In this document: piece after piece, positions 12,085-39,126 of the stretch | Position numbering within the stretch: the first letter of the stretch is position 1 | Layout of the letters: each line of letters begins with the position of its first letter | Assembly: GCA_009760855.2 (NCBI GenBank) | Contig: WPIO01000205.1 | Coordinates: 282,223 to 346,222, forward strand | DNA: 64,000 bases | DNA from: Cristatella mucedo | Taxonomy: Eukaryota > Bryozoa > Phylactolaemata > Cristatellidae | Direction of reading: 5' to 3' | Translations under genes and position numbers: made by a program | Notes under the pieces: generated by a model | Told to the model about the DNA's origin: nothing | The model's input: only the letters and a program-made list of their open reading frames with translations | The model's database searches: none

Positions 12085-12085
<1 letters not shown>
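11264..12085 (-). pseudogene. hAT transposase C-terminal remnant, split by a minisatellite
   Basis: Minus-strand frames together read like a hAT C-terminal dimerisation region. Upstream: SMKESDVLFQSIIDPNP and NEDLKNAFVQ. Then, after a frame change, ALKRQYVQEKKAA. After the tandem array: RFLLPTSNETERLISMAERV (compare the LPTSN.CER motif of hAT C-termini) and, in another frame, VEALRFLDKNKSLRN ending in an acidic tail with a stop near 11264. At least two frameshifts and one stop (before SFAERALKRQ) are present, so it is not functional. No terminal repeats were found. Confidence 0.7.
11505..11793. repeat. 17 perfect copies of a 17-bp unit
   Basis: The unit GTCGACGTGCTCGCTGC is repeated from 11505 to 11793 (289 bp = 17 x 17) with no variant seen. 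Because 17 is not a multiple of 3, all three plus frames encode the same 17-residue repeat (RARCVDVLAASTCSLRR) and stay open. It lies inside the hAT transposase remnant. Perfect homogeneity suggests recent expansion or an assembly effect. Confidence 0.97.
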
Positions 12086-12086
<1 letters not shown>

Positions 12087-12126
<40 letters not shown>

Positions 12127-12127
12127 G

Positions 12128-12158
<31 letters not shown>

Positions 12159-12195
12159 ATATATGTTGATATATGTATATATATGCAGTATATGT
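12087..12195. repeat. (TA)n / TATG-rich microsatellite
   Basis: TA dinucleotides with TATGTATA interruptions over about 105 bp. Open frames across it are repeat artefacts. Confidence 0.95.
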
Positions 12196-12457
12196 TGATA
12201 CTGTCAAGCAATCCAGTACAATATATTGGTATGGTCACCCAAATCTGAATAATGTATTGTAGCCAATATATTGCAGTGCAGTTTTATCTACAATGTATTG
12301 TTGCACAGCATTGGTTTGAACTGGCAAGCGTCCACTCTATGGATCGGCTAATGCCCCTCTTCCCGACCTTGGCATTGCTCGGGACATCAATAATACGTTC
12401 ATCTAAAGCCTTGTCATCATGGAAAATGATACATTACTCAACATGCTGACATGCTTC

Positions 12458-12465
12458 CCTTACAG
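12458..12465. repeat. Left 8-bp target duplication of hAT element
   Basis: CCTTACAG, identical to 15164-15171 across the element. Eight-bp duplications are the hallmark of hAT transposition. Confidence 0.9.
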
Positions 12466-15163
12466 CAGGGGTGTCCAACCTTTTTGCGTTGGGGGGCCAC
12501 ATTTCAAAAATTTAAATGGTCCGGGGGCCACATGTAAATTGGCGTAGTTGACCGCATCAGAAAATAAGATCGTAATTTAGTATGACTATTACTATTATAC
12601 TTAATAAATAAACCGCAATACAATTGTATTTTTTAGCATAATTATAACTAAAAAAAAGTAATAATGAAAATTTAATCATGTGTCCTGGAAAATAATTCGA
12701 TAGATATTATGGCCAATCTTTTACTTTTGGATTTTTATTTTAATAACATTAAGACAGAAACTTTTAAAACTTACAAAATTACATGACAAGGATTCACATA
12801 ATATTAATGTCTTCGAATTAATTAAATGCCACAGGTATTCAATGTCTTCTGCACTGCAGGCATCAATGATATATTTGGCATTGTTTCTGTTTGCATAAAA
12901 AGTTTACATCTGCTACAACAGTGGATGTGGCAATTCTAAGGATTCCTGATAAATGTTCATCTGTGAGAACGGATCGAGTCTTTGTTTTCACATTTTTCAG
13001 TCTGGAAAAAAGCTGTTCACAGCAATATGTGCTGCCAAAAATTGCATTATACCTACGAACATGTTTGGCTAGGTTAAGAAAAGACTGTGATGAAACATAC
13101 TGCTTGTAAAAGGTAACAAGGTCATGCTGATCATAAGCAGTTTTTAAATTGGTGTCATTATGAATGTCGATTAGTTCGAGTTGAAATTCATCAGGTGCAT
13201 CAGAGGGATCGATATTAAATGGATTACTAATCATGTTCATGTCATTCGCATTTTTGTTGGAAATCCTGAAACCTCTCTTCGAATTCATCAACAAGTTTGC
13301 TAAGAAGAGTGGAGTACTTCATATGTGCCAGCGTTTCAGGCGATCTTGTTGCTAGTGTTGTGAAATGTAACAGTTTCTTCTGACCTAAGTGTTTCCGGAA
13401 AAGTTTCAGCTTTTGCACAAACGCGACAACACACTCCTACATTTATGGAACAGTTGATCCTTACCTTGGAGTTTGACATTAAGATCTGCAAGATGTTTGG
13501 TCATGTCCACCAAAAAAGCCAAGTTTTCAACCACTGCTGGTCATTGAGGAAGCTAACATCTTTTCCCTTTTCTGTCATAAATGTTTTTATTTCGTCCCGA
13601 AGTGACCAAAACCTGGCTAACGTGTTTGCCCTACTTAGCCAACGGACTTGGCTGAAATAAATAACATCACAATGATCTGATGCAAACTCTTCAAGGAAAG
13701 CCTGAAATTGTCTTGGGTTTAGCGTACGAGACCTTATCACATTGACTGTTGAAACTACGTTGTCCATTATATGCTGCATGCTCAAGACCTTTGCACATAG
13801 CTGTTCTTGGTGGATGATGCAGTGATGACTGACAATTTTGTGAGGTACTAATTTTACCATTAAAGATACAAATCCATTGTGTCTACCTGTCATTGAAGGG
13901 GCTCCGTCTGTGGTTAAACCAATCAATTTAGTTTCAGGAAGATTACATTTTGTGAGGACCCTCTTGACCTGATCCAAAATATCCCTCCCCGTTGTAGTGC
14001 GTTTCATTGAACATATATCCAACAGTTCTTCGATAATGACAAACTTTCCTGTTACTCTGCGTACAAACACCGACAGTTGAGCCGTATCGCTATTGTCCGT
14101 GCTTTCATCGAACGCAAGAGAATAAAATTCGCATTCAGCAAGTCTTTTAGTGCAACTTTCTTCTATGTTGGATGCAAGCTCGTCAACTCTTCTCGCAACC
14201 GTTTGATGAGAAAGACTGACTTTCTCTACTTCTGACTTCTTTTCTGGACAGACCACACCAGTAAACAGCCTGAGGCATTCCTTAACAAATTCACCATCGG
14301 AAAATGCTTCCCCCCCTCTTAGCTATAGGTTCAGCTATTAAAAAACCTACTTCGGTTGAAGCCTCAGACTTGTTGCTGACTGCTGTAAACAATGACTGCT
14401 GTCCGATGACGCTCTGTTTCAACGAGTTCACGCGATCAATTCGAAGTTGACCAGTCAGGCTGTTGTACCTGTCGCCATGCTTTGTTGAAAAATGTCGCTT
14501 ATCATTGTACTCCTTTGCAACGGAAATTGTTTTCTTGGCATATTAGGCAAATTATCCTACCGAAGCGTTTCATTACAAAATAGTCTACAGTCCAAGATAC
14601 TTTGAAAAGTCTTCCTTCTGCGTCAATTTTTCTATTTTTGCTAGTATTCACATTCGCCGCCATTTTTATCTGTGAAATAAAAAACAGATCAGTTACGAAT
14701 TGATTAATTTATATTTAATCACAGCATTATCTTATTATTAGTAAGTAAGTTGAGCAATACACGTTTTTTGAAAACCTACCTGAATGATTCCAGTTCGTGC
14801 AGCAGCAGCTGAGATACGGCTCTTTTTTCTACCCACAGTGTGAAACAGTTAATTCCGCTTGCTGAAGCGTTATAAATGTGATCGTAATGGCGCCGCTGTA
14901 GCACAAATATATTACCCCTTCATGCCTAAATGTTCACATGTAAGCTAGCAAAATAAATCAATTCTTTCACCTTCACGAGAAAATAGCCATTCGGACACCT
15001 TCACTCATCACGCCCGCGTGAAGTACATCACAGCACCTTTGTAATGATTCAAAATTAACGAAAAACATGGAGTGACAAATATTTTTGGGATAACGTTTCG
15101 GGCCGCATAGAGGACCTCGGCGGACCGGGTTGTGGCCCGAGGGCCACGTGTTGGACACCAATG
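12466..15163 (-). mobile_element. Full-length hAT DNA transposon (2698 bp)
   Basis: Both ends are visible. The left begins CAGGGGTGTCCAACC; the right, read inward, begins CATTGGTGTCCAACA, so imperfect terminal inverted repeats share GGTGTCCAAC. The flanking 8-bp duplication is perfect, so the ends are exact. The minus strand carries a single intronless transposase frame (14663-12863). The element lies about 1 kb downstream of the kinase stop codon. Its intact ends could still be moved by an active relative, but its own transposase is broken. Confidence 0.93.
12863..14663 (-). pseudogene. hAT transposase (ZBED/GTF2IRD2-like), frameshifted
   Basis: The frame starts at ATG 14663 (MAANVNTSKNRKIDAEG). 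It continues through a Cys-containing segment (CLICQE) that resembles the BED-type N-terminus, then FDESTDNSD and TTDGAPSM (likely two of the catalytic acidic residues), QVRWLSR, and a C-terminal dimerisation region (YNAIFGSTYCCEQLFS, DEHLSGILRIATS). It ends at 12863. I count at least five frame changes: near 14533, in the C7 run at 14310-14316, and near 13545, 13440 and 13260. The largest intact piece is 14256-13501. Closest in layout to the hAT transposases from which vertebrate ZBED and GTF2IRD2-type domains derive. Not a host gene. Confidence 0.88.
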
Positions 15164-15171
15164 CCTTACAG
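15164..15171. repeat. Right 8-bp target duplication of hAT element
   Basis: CCTTACAG, the partner of 12458-12465. Confidence 0.9.
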
Positions 15172-16217
15172 CATACTTAAAAAGCTGTCTAGATATAGAT
15201 TAAGTTTTAAGCGGCCACGATACACATGTCATTATTATTATGTGACAGTCAAGGATACTCTGGTTTAAATGGCCTCACATCCGGAGGTCGATTAGAGGTT
15301 AACTCCTTGACTCTTCCATCATAGCAAATATTCTCAAAAGGGTATCAACTGCTCGTCACTGCTTCGTCTCCAATTAGAAAGTAAGTGCAACCAAAGCCGA
15401 TCATCATTGCAACCACATTTAATATAAAAGCAATATCTATAAATATACTTTTTTGCACTCACACAAACACCAGCCTAAGTGCCTGGGCAACATAATTTAA
15501 CAAAAATAAAGTGATCGCGAGACATCGCCTAACGGGCAAGGTCTTAATGTAAACGAAAGTGACTTACATACAAACGTTACTATATTGTGAACGCCTGACT
15601 CCTGCTGCAGCAGCCGGCATGGTGCGATGCGACATGTCTTGAAAACCCATAACTCATTTTATCCATGTGGACTATATGACCTTGAAAGTGACAGCAACAC
15701 CAGTAAAAGACGTTAAAACAACTGATCTAAAAAATAAGTACAAGACCTCGACTTGCTTGAGGGAGCGAGCGATATACCGCAGGCAGTGCACTGTCACCTA
15801 GTATCACAACTCACAGCTCAAAGCCATGACGAACAAAATAGAAGCGTGCTCAACGACAGCCCACCCAGCACGGCCATAACATCCAGCACACCATCCATCC
15901 AACCGAAATCAGGAGAGCAGCAGCATGGTCCAAGTAAAGAGCAGCGACTGAGCAAAAAACGCACTGAAGAGACACGAAGAATTAAGCCTTGGGTGAAAGA
16001 AGGAATGCTATGCTTTGACTGCCACTGCAGCCCACTCTACAGCTCGAGCAGCCAAGCCTAACTGAGAGCGATCGACGACCCAGGTCAAGAGCAGTCGATG
16101 GCCAAGGTCAAGGTCGATCGGAGTCCAGCATATCTGATGCCACTGACGGCAGTGGCCATCTGCACAGTAGGCTGGTGGCGAGGCAAACGATGGATGGATG
16201 ACTCCCCCCCCCCCCCG
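15172..16217 (-). other. Downstream flank / probable 3' untranslated region of the kinase gene
   Basis: Starts right after the kinase stop codon on the minus strand. No minus-strand AATAAA was seen close to the stop; a minus-strand ATTAAA lies near 15415 and is a possible but weak polyadenylation signal. The plus-strand frame 15753-16061 has no recognisable domain. The end of the transcript is not determined. Confidence 0.4.
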
Positions 16218-32408
<16,191 letters not shown>

Positions 32409-32798
32409 GCTCACGCTGCGAACGGATCAGACGTGAGCAGGCGCACAGCTGCCAGCGCCCCTCGCCTGCCCGCAGAGGCCGGCACTCGGGCTGCTGCTGC
32501 AGCAGCATCGCCGTCCAGTCGCACGCCTCTCGTCGCTTGCAGCGATTCTCTCGCGCCTGGCTGCCGGACGGACAAAGATGTCACGGGTCTCACTTTCGGC
32601 GCCACTGTGCAGGCTGCTGCTGCTACTGCTAAACGGACAGCTCGGCCCGCCGACAGCGCGGCCCGCCGACAGCAGGCTGCCGACGCGGCGACAGCCTGTT
32701 GACACTGAGAAGGCTGCCACCAAGCAAACCGCAAGCAAAGACGCGAGGCCAGCATAGAGCGAGCAAGCTGAGAGAGCGAGCGAGAGAGCGACAGAGCG

Positions 32799-32841
<43 letters not shown>

Positions 32842-33130
32842 CAGGGCTGGTTAGCTAGAGCCGACGGTGGAGAGACGGCTCGAGCTCTGTGCCGAGCTTG
32901 AGAAGTGGGCCTAGCGCGTGCGCGCCTGCGCGGCTGGGCGCCGCTCACCGCGACCTTTTGCCTGCCACACCCAAGGGGTCTGAATACTCACGCCAAGACG
33001 ACGCGTACGATGCGACAGCAGAAGAATTACAGCGGCGGCCAACACAGCGGTAGCGGAAGTCGACCAGCAGTGGCCCTGGCCCCCCGATTTCTTCCGTCGC
33101 GGCGGATATCTATGGAGCACGCGCCGGTGC
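32409..33130 (-). promoter_or_regulatory. CpG-rich 5' region of NEK6/7
   Basis: GC- and CpG-rich sequence upstream of the start codon, containing a GA-rich patch (32765-32840). Probably the 5' untranslated region and promoter. No TATA box was identified; the start site is not visible. Confidence 0.5.
32800..32840. repeat. Short (GA)n in NEK6/7 upstream region
   Basis: About 40 bp of GA with GGA interruptions, about 400 bp upstream of the start codon; (TC)n on the coding strand. Confidence 0.9.
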
Positions 33131-33291
33131 GTGCGCGGCTGCTGGCGGAAGTACGGGCAGTGTAAATGAGGACTACTGATTATTGACTATTGATCGAGTT
33201 CGCTGGTTGAGCTGATTTGCCGATTTATCTGCTGCTGCGCAGTGCGCCAGCTCGAGTTGCCAGTTTTAAGATATTCGGGGGTTGTGTGCCG

Positions 33292-33467
33292 GTCTATCAA
33301 CACTCTGTGCATCTCACCCCTAACCATGCTATTCATGTTGCTTATCGAGCACGGTATTTCCACTCACCATTCGATCGCGTTTCCTTTGCAGCAAATGTAT
33401 AGCGTCTAGAAAGAGATTAATTTCTCTGAGGGCGCTTTAACCAGTGTATTATTATTATTATTATTAT
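33292..33467 (+). mobile_element. LINE-A 3' tail copy
   Basis: 3' untranslated region and hairpin tail ending (ATT)n on the plus strand; no coding part. Confidence 0.83.
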
Positions 33468-33611
33468 ACTGCTGGTACATGTCGCCAGCGCTACCGGACG
33501 GAGGCGCCGCGGGGGTGCGGTACCCAGACCCAATACCGCGACTTCGAGCGGGCGCCGACGCGAGCATGCAGCAGCGCGACCGCCACACGCTTAGTCTCCG
33601 CGCTCGCAGCT

Positions 33612-33614
33612 GAT

Positions 33615-33668
<54 letters not shown>

Positions 33669-33746
33669 GCGTGTGCGTGCGCGTGTGTGCGTACGCGTGT
33701 GTGTGTATGCGCGCGTGTGCGTGTGTGCGTGTGCGTGTGTGTGCGT
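33612..33746. repeat. (TA)n then (GT)n-rich compound microsatellite
   Basis: TA tract 33612-33662, then GTGTGC/GTGCGT-rich sequence to 33746. It abuts the 3' end of the minus-strand SINE-1 at 33747, the same arrangement as at 10028-10219. Confidence 0.95.
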
Positions 33747-33880
33747 AATTCATTTGTATAGCTCCATAAGAGAGCTTAATCGCTATTCAAGCGCTTCACA
33801 TATGCCTCCGGGCTCGAGCCCGCGACCTCAGCCAGACCTTGGTCGGGGCGAGCACCTTAACCACGTGACCAAACCAGCTG
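33747..33880 (-). mobile_element. SINE-1 copy joined to a microsatellite tail
   Basis: Nearly complete minus-strand copy with head GGTTTGGTCACGTGGTTAAG. The 3' end ATACAAATGAATTACGCACA runs into the (CA/TA)n tail. Confidence 0.9.
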
Positions 33881-34566
33881 ACCGAGCCGAGCAGCCGACG
33901 CAGGCAACTCTTCCTCTGTCGTTCCGCCGCGTGCGTGCGGCTCGGCGTAGTTGCAGCCATGGGATTGGTTCGCACCAAATCCGCAAGGCAGGCCTCTGTG
34001 CGACGACCCACTTGCAAAAAGAATGGGCGGCAGATTGAAGCAGACAGCAGGTAGAGCGCTTGCCTGCTACCTCTGCCTAAGGAAACTGCAATTGAAATTG
34101 AAATTGCCTTTCGCAGAACATTGGTTCACGACAGCGCGCGGCGCCCAATTTCCCTTCAAATGTGGCGACTGAACTAACGCAATGCAGCGTAGTAATTATG
34201 CAGCGGAAACGTCGGCGCCGCGTATAGATGGGTACTAGTGGCTTGCAGATGATTCGTAGCGTAGTTTAATAATGGTGCAGGACATAGCCGCAGCCAACTT
34301 GCGCGAGTGTATGCGTGCGCAACGGCGAGAAATTCGATAAACACACTGTCACCCCAGCGCATTCTAATAAGCTATCGAAATTCGGGTTTCGCGAAGTCAC
34401 CTCGTCAGCTCGATTTGGTGGCTTTCCAGCGGATCGAGGTGGTTTGGGTGGCGTGGCAGCACCGAGGCCGCTGCTAGAGCGCGGGCGGTAGCCTCGGTGC
34501 CGCGAAACTGTGGGCGCGTGCACCCTACAGCCAGTGTAGAGTAACGTTCAATCCGCATTGCTAGCT
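33881..34566. other. Unassigned intergenic sequence
   Basis: No element recognised; only a small GAAATT triplication near 34091-34108. Confidence 0.45.
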
Positions 34567-34567
34567 A

Positions 34568-34655
34568 GCCGCGATGGCGCACTAGGTAAAGCGATTGGTT
34601 TTCACGATCTCGGTCCCGAGGTCGTGGGTTCGAATCCTGCGGTGGGCGATCCGTA
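34568..34655 (+). mobile_element. SINE-2 head, interrupted copy
   Basis: tRNA-like head GCGATGGCGCACTAGGTAAA with perfect B box GGTTCGAATCC, stopping at GGGCGATCC. The matching tail lies at 34994-35080, so later insertions split this copy. Confidence 0.82.
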
Positions 34656-34800
34656 TTGCCGAGCTGGTTTGGTCACGCGGTTAAGGTGCTGGCCCCGACC
34701 AAGGACTGGCTGAGGTCGTGGGATCGAGCCCCGAGGCATATGTGAAGAGCCTGAATAGAGATTAAGTTCTCTTGTGACGCTATACAAATTAATTATATAT
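34656..34800 (+). mobile_element. SINE-1 nested in SINE-2
   Basis: Full-length plus-strand copy: GGTTTGGTCACGCGGTTAAG head, GGGATCGAGCCCCGAGGCAT, AGCCTGAATAGAGATTAAGT tail and a short ATATA 3' end. Confidence 0.9.
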
Positions 34801-34809
34801 AATTCTAAA

Positions 34810-34987
34810 CAAAATAAATAAATCTTAGCTGATTAAACAGCCTCTTTTTGTATAGCGACAGAAGAGCCTTTACGGCTATCACTACCGCTTGCAGTGGCGA
34901 TAAAGAATCGCCTACTGCAGGAATCGAACCCACAACCTCGGGGCCGAGGTCGTGAAAGCAACCTCCTTACCTAGTGTGCCATCACGG
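34810..34987 (-). mobile_element. SINE-2 copy nested in the cluster
   Basis: Full-length minus-strand SINE-2. Head CCGTGATGGCACACTAGGT is at the high end, GGGTTCGATTCC B box, then tail CTATACAAAAAGAGGCTGTT and an AATAAATA-like 3' end. Confidence 0.9.
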
Positions 34988-34993
34988 TTATAG

Positions 34994-35080
34994 GACCTTT
35001 ATCGCCGCTGCAAGCGGTGTTGATAGCCGTAAAGACTCATCCGTTGCTATACAGAAGAGGCTGTGAAATCAGCTATTATT
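34994..35080 (+). mobile_element. SINE-2 tail, interrupted copy
   Basis: CTTTATCGCCGCTGCAAGCG through GAGGCTGTGAAATCAGCT, completing the copy whose head is at 34568-34655. Confidence 0.8.
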
Positions 35081-35898
35081 GTAGCTGCCTACGACCGATT
35101 TCCAGACAATTTTCGAGGACTGCAGTAGGTTGCATTGACCGCCCTGTGCCATTGGGCTAATGCATTGCACTAGAACGCCCGTGCTCGAGGTCTCAAAATT
35201 TTGAGTGCAGACCGTCCGCGTAGGGTAGAGCAACGTGCAATAAAAACTGCACCTTCTCGAGTAAAGAGTGCTTCGGATGTTTCGAGGCGGCGGACTGCAG
35301 GGCACACCCGCAGGGCGATTGCCTTCGATCGGCGGTTGCCAAGAATTCTCGCGCTAGCGGCGCCATCGAGCGAGTTGTCACCGCACGAGTATACGTGAAC
35401 GATAGCGATGAGCAGCGTGCAGTCAAAGCGTGAACTTGGCGCAGGGGATTTCTGGCGGATTTGCGGTAAACTTAATTTAGATTAAAATTAATGTAAATTT
35501 AAATGTAATTAAAATTTTAAAGGATCGTGACGGATCAGATCGCACTCGTGACTCGAGCCTCTGCTTTCCGTTTGCGCGAGAGCTGGCGATCGCGTGACGC
35601 GCACTTTGTGGGTACGGTCGAATGGTAGAGCGCTGGAATACTTAATCGAGCTGGAACTGAGGACGTCCGACATCAGGCCGTTTTTTGCTCACTTAGAGTC
35701 TCGCGGCGCACGTGGCCGCAATACTCCGCATGCGTCGGTGCTCATCGAAAAAAGCGCAGCAAACACTCGCTGAGCATTCGCATGAGAAGAAGTGCGGAAA
35801 AACTTTCTACAGAAATCTTTGCAGAACTTTAGGGGCGCACTCGCGGTCCGCAGCCGTCATCGAACTGTCCGAAGCGGCTAAAAAGGAGGCGCATGCGC
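35081..35898. other. Unassigned; one tRNA-like string
   Basis: No exon recognised. TCGAATGGTAGAGCGCTGGA near 35619-35638 resembles a tRNA A-box region, but no matching acceptor arm or B box was found, so it is not called a tRNA. Confidence 0.4.
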
Positions 35899-35899
35899 C

Positions 35900-36226
35900 G
35901 TGACCCTACGTGACCCTACGTGCGCCCCCTAGCGCCGAGATCCTACGTGACCCTACGTGCGCCCCCTAGCGCCGAGATCCTACGTGACCCTACGTGCGCC
36001 CCCTAGCGCCGAGATTCTGCGTGCGCCCCCTAGCGCCGAGATCCTACGTGACCCTACGTGCGCCCCCTAGCGCCGAAATCCTACGTGACCCTAAGTGCGC
36101 CCCCTAGCGCCGAAATCCTACGTGCGCACCTTAGCGCCGAGATCCTACGCGACCCTACGTGCGTCCCCTAGCGCCGAGACCCGAGTGACCCTACGTGCGC
36201 CCCCTAGCGCCGAGACCCTAGTGCTT
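35900..36226. repeat. 37-bp minisatellite (about 9 partial units)
   Basis: Units built from GTGACCCTACGTGCGCCCCC followed by TAGCGCCGAGATCCTAC. Several units lack the first 10 bases or carry substitutions, so lengths vary. Confidence 0.93.
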
Positions 36227-36469
36227 CGTACGTACGCGTCAAATTGCGCCGCTGCCGCTCGTGGGTTGCAGGGAGAGGCGCGGCGGCCAGCGGCCGACGA
36301 ATGGACGGCGGTGGGAGGGGCTGGGCTAGAAAGCGCTGGCGGACACGAAACTTCAACTGAAGGCGCGAGCAGATGCGTGACTTCAACCAAAGGCGCGAAC
36401 GGACACGTGACTTCATTCAGAGGTATGACCACGCACAGCCTGCCGCAGGCGCAGGTGGAATACAAATGT

Positions 36470-36666
36470 GCTGACCTAATGGGTCCATCTGATTCGTCGC
36501 TAGTGTGCTTATGCTTGCTGACATTATGCACGCTGCCGCTAACCATGTCTGCATGTTGACCCCCTGGGCATGTCTTCGATCGTGCTTCCCTTGCAGCTCA
36601 TTTAAAGAGCCTAGAAATAGATTGAGTTCTCTGAGGGCGCTTTATCAAGTGCATTATTATTATTAC
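36470..36666 (+). mobile_element. LINE-A 3' tail copy
   Basis: Plus-strand 3' untranslated region (GGGTCCATCTGATTCGTCG onward) and hairpin tail ending in (ATT)n. Confidence 0.82.
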
Positions 36667-36716
36667 TAACGCCAGCCATGTTACATGTTTTTTTGTATTG
36701 AATTTGCTACCATAAA

Positions 36717-36817
36717 ACATTCGATCGTGCTTCCTTTGCAGCAAATATAAAGTGCTGCGAAAGAGATTCAGTTCTCCGAGGGTGCTATACAAATGTAATA
36801 GTAATATTTTTATTATT
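36717..36817 (+). mobile_element. LINE-A tail fragment
   Basis: Second, separate plus-strand tail: ACATTCGATCGTGCTTCCTT, AAGTGCTGCGAAAGAGATTC, GGTGCTATACAAATG. Confidence 0.75.
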
Positions 36818-36903
36818 AAGTCACGCTCACGCCCTCTCGCTTCAGGTTGTTTTCCACGAGTGAGGCTCTTGACCTTTACCCCCGGCGGTTTCCGGTGTAC
36901 CAA

Positions 36904-37010
36904 GACAAAGACTAAAAGACTAAGACTAAGACCAAGACTAAGACTAAGGCTAAGACTAAGAATAAGATTAAGTCTAAGACTAAGACTAAGACTAAGACTA
37001 CGACCATCGC
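36904..37010. repeat. (AAGACT)n hexanucleotide array
   Basis: About 17 imperfect AAGACTAAGACT-type units; one frame encodes an Arg/Leu alternation that is a repeat artefact. Confidence 0.92.
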
Positions 37011-38560
37011 GCGAAGATTAGCTGCCCAAATCAGACTCGTCGTTTATATCCGATCCGCTGCGAGGTGATCTCCACCGCTAATACGTAGAGAGGGAGATCG
37101 CGATGATTGCCATACCATTTCACAATTCCATGCACAATTCATCGCTCCATTAAGGCTGAGAGTACTTGCTGTGGAAATATTTAAAAATTAGTAAAACATC
37201 TTCCCATATATTTTTGACAAGACACTCACGATTACTTGACCGCGGTACTAGCACCAGGAATATCATAAAAGGGCACAGCGTAGGTGCGACGGCTTGTGTT
37301 TACGTTGCGGCACCGCAGCTTGCCCGAACTCACACATTTAAAATGATAAAGGTTGCTACTATGGCCACTGCTAGAAGCTGAGAATCTTTACTTCCCTATT
37401 GCATGATTGTTACAGTACGGAAACTGCGTCTGTAAAAACTCAGGGACGCAGCTACCGTGCTGTTGCGAGTAAATTGGCCACATTTGAAAGAATGTGCGTC
37501 TCCTCTTGGCTGGCTAGCCGCCACGATCGAAATAATCTCTCGCTGAAATCTCGTGCGCGGCCCTTGTACTTCAGGAAAAGATTGCTAGCGCACCTTCCCT
37601 GACCCAACTCGTCGCAATGGGTAGCCCTCGTTCTCACGGAGTAAAGTCTAATCCGCGAGCCTCCAAGTGGAATCTCATTCCACACTTCTCAGTTACCCCA
37701 TTTCTCTGGGACGGGTCGGATTCGCCATAGATTCACTTTGGGAATATAGTGACTGAAGGCAAAAGTCTGCAAGATATTTGAAGTTAATTAGGGCCACGAT
37801 TGATTGAACCGAGCCGGACGACCAGGCGGTGCGACGGGAAACTCGAAGTGAAACGGATGCAGAGGTCGGATAGGTCGGAGCAAGCGATCGAACGGAGCTG
37901 AAGACTTAAAGGAAGTGTCGTCATTTTGAAGTCGGACGCATTACTTGACAAGCAGCCAGCGCAGACTGGCGGCGTGCTGTTGCGCGACGTGGCACGCTGT
38001 GACGTTTACGATAGTGCCCGAGTGGCCGAGATGTGCAGCAGGTGCAAGCTTGTTGTTGCAACAGCGGAGCGTGTACAAGTGGCGAGTTCTGTAAGCCCAG
38101 TCGGAATGTCACAGATGAATAGACCAGCTTGACTGCAGCGTCCTTATGCCACCAAGCCAAATTTTTCGCGATGTCAAAGCACTGAGGTATGAGCCCTAGT
38201 AGTGACCGAGAGTGACTGAAACGACTCCAGTTTGCGTTGATTCAAGTGCTGGTGCGAAGTTCGCTAGTACGAGAACATATTAATTGATCTTTTAGGATGA
38301 GCCAGGTGTCGGGCATCGTGCGAGCGAGGTGGCTAGCTTAGATCTTAGGACTTACGTAGAGCTTGAGAATGGACGTCACGTGCTGTCTGTCTAGAATCAT
38401 GACATCATGGCATCGCGGGTGGTGCAAGCCAACAGTACAGAGCGAGCAGCATTGATATCTTTCTCTAAAGCTGTCCCCAGAGAAAAAACTAGGGACATGT
38501 AGTATTCTCAGGTAGCCATTACGGCAAGTAGCCCATAATTTATACGGCAAGTAGCCCATA
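37011..38560. other. Unassigned intergenic sequence
   Basis: No gene or repeat family recognised across about 1.5 kb, except a 21-bp direct duplication at 38520-38563 (TACGGCAAGTAGCCCATAAT). Confidence 0.45.
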
Positions 38561-38564
38561 ATTA

Positions 38565-38671
38565 GAGAGACAGAGCGAGAGCGAGAGAAAAAGCGAAAGA
38601 TATAGAAAGAACTATAGAAAGACAGCGGGCGAGAGAGACAGAGAGTGAGAGAAATACAGTGGGAGTGAGAG

Positions 38672-38727
<56 letters not shown>
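38565..38727. repeat. GA-rich tract
   Basis: Imperfect GA/GAAA-rich sequence leading into pure (GA)n at 38674-38727. Confidence 0.92.
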
Positions 38728-38729
<2 letters not shown>

Positions 38730-38922
38730 CATGACTAATCAGGAAGCTACATATTCATTCAGTTTTTCTTAAACTAATTGGTTACCAAAGACAACCCAAA
38801 CTTCGACCACTCGACGGCGGCCTGCAGCAGTGCTACGTCAATTTAAAGGTCCACGCGGCTAGCCCTTCGCGCTGAGACCTTTTAGCGAGCGTTCAATACA
38901 GGCCTCCGGATCTTGCTTCTGG

Positions 38923-39126
<204 letters not shown>

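Noticed and set aside
34568-34640. Possible tRNA genes (good A- and B-box-like strings with GGTTCGAATCC)
   Set aside because: They belong to SINE-2 copies followed by the family tail; no closing acceptor stem was found, and the same unit recurs dispersed.
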